In this document: piece after piece, positions 7,590 through 10,000 of the stretch
Layout: each line of letters opens with the position of its first letter
Position numbering within the stretch: position 1 is the stretch's first letter
Assembly: GCA_009663005.1 (NCBI GenBank)
Contig: CM018904.1
Span: 10,414,574 to 10,424,573 of the forward strand
Direction of reading: 5' to 3'
DNA from: Actinidia chinensis
Lineage: Eukaryota > Streptophyta > Magnoliopsida > Ericales > Actinidiaceae
DNA length: 10,000 nucleotides
Program-made: the position numbers and the translations under genes
Notes under the pieces: model-generated
Told to the model about the DNA's origin: nothing
The model's input: only the letters and a program-made list of their open reading frames with translations
Database searches by the model: none

Positions 7590-8255
7590 TCAGAAAGACA
7601 CTCACAAAAAATGATTTAGAGGGATTCAACATCATTATGTGCCGCCGCCGCAGTAAGGTCGGAGCTTCTTCAAGGATGGGCGATGTGGTTTTGTGCGGTG
7701 GAGACATTTTAAACAGCATATCTTATGTAAACTTCCATAGTCTTCCCAATTTGTGCATTGAACATCTGTGGACCAGTCTCTGATATGTTGCCCCGGCGTT
7801 CTTATACCCGACGGCCTGACTGTGCAATATAGCCCCGTCCGATGTGATAAAGGAAGTTTTCTCAATTTAAGGAGATTCATTTGATGTGATGAGAACCCGA
7901 GAAGGATCTTAAAGCTCACGAGTATGTTGGAGGTGGCGTAGATATCAGATCGATTTTTAGGCAAAGAAAAACTGTCTTCGGGCCAAAAAGCTTGTTGAGG
8001 GTCGGTGACAAGTCTACGCAAACCTTCCACTTCCCCCCCTTTTTTGGGGCGACGACGAATTGGCGAGCTCAATCCGGGATGGTGGACTTATCGGAACAAC
8101 ATTACCTTTGATGGTTTGGTTATTTCGTCTTCAATGATTTCAAGGTTTTTCAGGGGCGAACTTTTCTCGTTCTGCGGACTGGGGAGTATTCGGCTTGGTG
8201 AACAGCTTATGATGGCGGACTTTCGGGTCTCGATACCAGGGACGTAACCTTGTGA
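7590..8255 (-). pseudogene. Reverse transcriptase region of pol, catalytic box destroyed
   Basis: RT copies the element RNA into cDNA. The N-terminal part reads YVPGIE near 8232-8250, matching the M-P-G-I-D motif, then EKSSPLKNLEIIEDEI in shifting frames (about 8128-8180). The fingers/palm segment PEDSFSLPK (about 7958-7984) corresponds to P-K-D-S-F-P-L-P. RTGLYC (about 7822-7842) corresponds to D-R-G-L-Y-C-Y. IGKTMEVYIRYAV spans about 7712-7750: the four codons at 7718-7729 read YIRY where YVDD holds the two metal-binding Asp. Both catalytic Asp are therefore gone. NWEDYGSLHKICC is the same DNA in another frame. The linker 8256-8559 between protease and RT has only scattered matches and is not separately annotated. 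Confidence 0.87.
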
Positions 8256-8559
8256 CTGGCGAACACGTCTGATCTGAGTTTTTTTCAAGAAATCTATTTA
8301 CGGGATACGCAATTCGTCGGTGAGCTCTGTTCCGATCATGGACTTGACGATGGGTAGCGGGTGAACGGAGATTGGGGACGACTTCTTCGAGAGGTTTGGG
8401 ATTTTCGGTTTCTATGGGGTCTTCTAGGATAAGCTTGTTCCCCTACCTCTCAATATCCCCGTGTTATCGCTGTTGTGATTGTATTGGGCGGACTCAACGT
8501 ATAGTTCTCCAACCTTCATGGCTGTGATAATGATAAAGCATTGCCTACGCCACTTTCTG

Positions 8560-8981
8560 ATTGCCCTTACGTTGCCTATCCAGCAAGGTGGGGAATTTCA
8601 TCTTAGGTGGGTGGTAAGTAGATAAGAGTAGAAGTGACGCCTTGATTGCCTCCCAGCGTAGGTCGCCCTTAGGATGGCGTTATAAGGCGAGGGGTCATCT
8701 ACACAATAAATCCTTGCCATAGGGTGTCGGTGTGGTTCGGTCCCAGGGTTAGGGTTATTGGTAAGTTGATCCATCCAAGGTCGTGCGTCGGATTCTCCAA
8801 ATATGATCAGGGGGGTATGGAAAGGATGCAATTTGTCCGGCCCAACTGTCATTTTCTCAAACGCTGATGAGATGAACAAGATGTCCGCCGAGCTCCCGTT
8901 GTCTATTAAGATCCTCTGACGTGAATTGGCCGATGACGGCGAGACCACCAGGGGTCGTCTGGGGTAAGTGCACGCTCTCAA
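8560..8981 (-). pseudogene. Aspartic protease domain of the retrotransposon
   Basis: The protease releases the mature Gag and Pol proteins. This is the best preserved piece: a 127-codon open frame (8598-8981). It has RILIDNGSSADILF (about 8864-8918) with the active-site Asp codon at 8901-8903, SAFEKM..GPDKLHPFHTPL after it, and DPSPYNAIL (about 8673-8699), the usual P-S-A-Y-N-A-I-L-G box. D-N-G-S in place of the common D-T/S-G is typical for Tat elements. Past the box the expected G-R-P-T-L reads RATYAG, and the end is shifted. The ATG at 8981 is not a meaningful start, since protease is made as part of a polyprotein. Frame breaks lie on both sides. Confidence 0.9.
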
Positions 8982-8989
8982 ATCGTCAT

Positions 8990-10000
8990 GCTTGAAGGTG
9001 TGGTGGGTGTTTGGTCAGCAACGAATGGCGAGGAGAGATTGTACACTTCCCTGTTGCGCGGTCCACGGGCACTTCTGGCATGCCTTTTTCTGGATGAAGT
9101 TGAACAACACGCCCGACCCGAAACCTCCGTGGAGGTTTGATATCGCCCGCAGTTGGTTTGGTTATCACCGTACCTTCTTTAGGGGCATTGTGTGAGGTGC
9201 GAGCAGTCATACTTTCCTCAGGAACCCCTATTAATGAGGGCGGCCATTTGGTCCTTCAGTTGAAAAGGAATCTTCAGATTGTGTCTGTGGGTCCGTGGAA
9301 TGAATTCACAATATTTTGTCCTGTGTTCCTTTCTGGGGGTCAAGTTTTGATCCTGTCGGGGCCATGTTGACGAAACTCTTCGTGCTTAATTCGGAAGTTA
9401 TTGGGCGACAGGGGCGCGTTGAGTGGCGGTTTAGAGTAAATCAGGGTCGGCTGAGGAGGAAGTGCGGAGGAGGTTTGCCTATCATTGGATCATTGGGATC
9501 CGGTTCAGGTCTCTTGTACCTCGTTTCTTCTATATTATTCGCGCGCTCGTTACAGGTTCTTTCCTTTATGTTATCTTCTCGTCGCCTCCTCTTGGCTTCG
9601 CCAACTCCTCTGCGGCGACATACTGTCAGCTTTGCTCTGGAGTGCGGAATAAAGTTTCAGGAACGTTTTTGGAAGGGAGTCGAACAGCGGACCCAGGTCG
9701 GAAAGTTCCTTCGTCATTGCCATGATTATAACTTTGTCATTGGGATCTTCGACTTTAGAATAGCTCGGTTGAATCGTTTCACGAAATCTTTCAAGCTCAA
9801 TTCTTGGATGAATGGTAAAAAGGTGAGAGGAGTTCTTTTAGGTTTCTGCAACTCATGAAATTGGCGACACGAGTCACTACGATCCCAAAGAATCAATGGT
9901 TTTTCCTGGCGAGAGTTTTTGAAACCATGACCTGGCAGGCCCTTTCAACGGCGGAGAACAGAACGCTTTGTCACATAATTTCATTACCCGAGCAACCCTG
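8990..10000 (-). pseudogene. gag (capsid and zinc-knuckle part), 5' end beyond the window
   Basis: Gag forms the cytoplasmic particle that packages element RNA. Starting at the right edge, 9999-9880 reads KLCDKAFCSPPLKGPARSWF and continues to a double stop at 9879. [17 protein letters not shown] (about 9766-9816) is in another frame. [12 protein letters not shown] and GPLFDSLPK (about 9665-9757) follow after a one-base shift, then SALQSKAD (about 9630-9655) and YVAAEELAK (about 9590-9622). These match the Gag family domain of Tat elements. The zinc-knuckle region reads KYCEF at 9302-9316, then HNLKIPFQLKDQMAALINRG; only the first Cys (9308-9310) is kept and the later Cys is lost. The stretch 8990-9220 is a variable Gag-protease linker. 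Confidence 0.85.

Larger units (their letters stand above)
1..10000 (-). mobile_element. Decayed Tat-lineage Ty3/gypsy LTR retrotransposon, partial at both ends
   Basis: The minus strand shows, in order from right to left, gag, protease, reverse transcriptase, two RNase H domains and integrase, then a 5 kb region with antisense ORFs, a polypurine tract and the start of an LTR. Integrase after RNase H is the Ty3/gypsy order. The protease motif IDNGSSADIL, the second RNase H with FSDSQLVV, and the long pol-to-LTR region with antisense Transposase_28-like ORFs point to the Tat lineage. No domain stays in one frame for its full length, so the copy is defective. The 5' LTR, primer binding site and gag start lie beyond 10000, and most of the 3' LTR lies before 1. 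A nested or chimeric arrangement of two Tat copies in the left 2 kb cannot be excluded from the sequence alone. Confidence 0.88.

Noticed and set aside
9316..9858. 180-codon plus-strand open frame, the longest stop-free run near the right edge
   Set aside because: It lies antisense to well-matched gag segments ([22 protein letters not shown]), so it is a shadow.
1..10000. CRISPR array, tRNA or rRNA gene, or bacterial defence system
   Set aside because: No direct repeats with uniform spacers, no cloverleaf or rRNA-like segments, and no bacterial gene organisation were seen. The GGCGAT array has a period too short and too variable for CRISPR.

Overview
The window looks like nuclear DNA of a flowering plant. 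It appears to be the inside of one large, decayed Ty3/gypsy LTR retrotransposon of the Tat lineage (the group that includes Ogre, Retand, Grande and RIRE2). No bacterial-type operons, tRNA, rRNA, CRISPR array or intact cellular gene can be supported. The element's sense strand is the minus strand, so it reads from right to left: gag (10000 to about 8990), protease (about 8980-8560), reverse transcriptase (about 8255-7590), a first RNase H (about 7510-6970), a second Tat-type RNase H (about 6970-6450) and integrase (about 6330-5099). Each domain is recognised by reading the minus strand and hopping between frames, because the coding region is broken by many indels and stops. The reverse transcriptase box expected to be YVDD reads YIRY, so the copy cannot be autonomous.

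Left of the integrase lies about 5 kb of non-pol DNA ending at a probable polypurine tract (97-108) and the first 96 bases of the 3' LTR, which continues past the left edge. This stretch holds two decayed open reading frames on the PLUS strand, antisense to gag-pol. Copy B (about 2230-4710) carries a recognisable Transposase_28-type domain ('putative gypsy type transposon', Pfam PF04195 family), a charged linker, probable short introns and a coiled-coil C-terminus. Copy A (about 360-1410) has only the linker and C-terminal half. Each copy has a TATA-like box upstream (298-305 and 2210-2217), a homologous segment ending at an intron donor-like site (832/833 and 4166/4167), a T-rich 3' flank, and then a spacer with recurring GGCGA motifs. 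The simplest reading is a tandem duplication of an antisense extra-ORF module.

The antisense ORFs and pol converge on a spacer at 4730-5098 that contains a degenerate array of about 16 bp built on GGCGAT/ATCATAA. Long T tracts (3963-4058 and 4712-4729) interrupt or follow copy B. The right part of gag, the primer binding site and the 5' LTR lie beyond position 10000. Antisense extra ORFs related to PF04195 are already known in Tat elements. What stands out here is the doubled module, the structured convergent junction, and heavy indel decay without obvious CpG loss.
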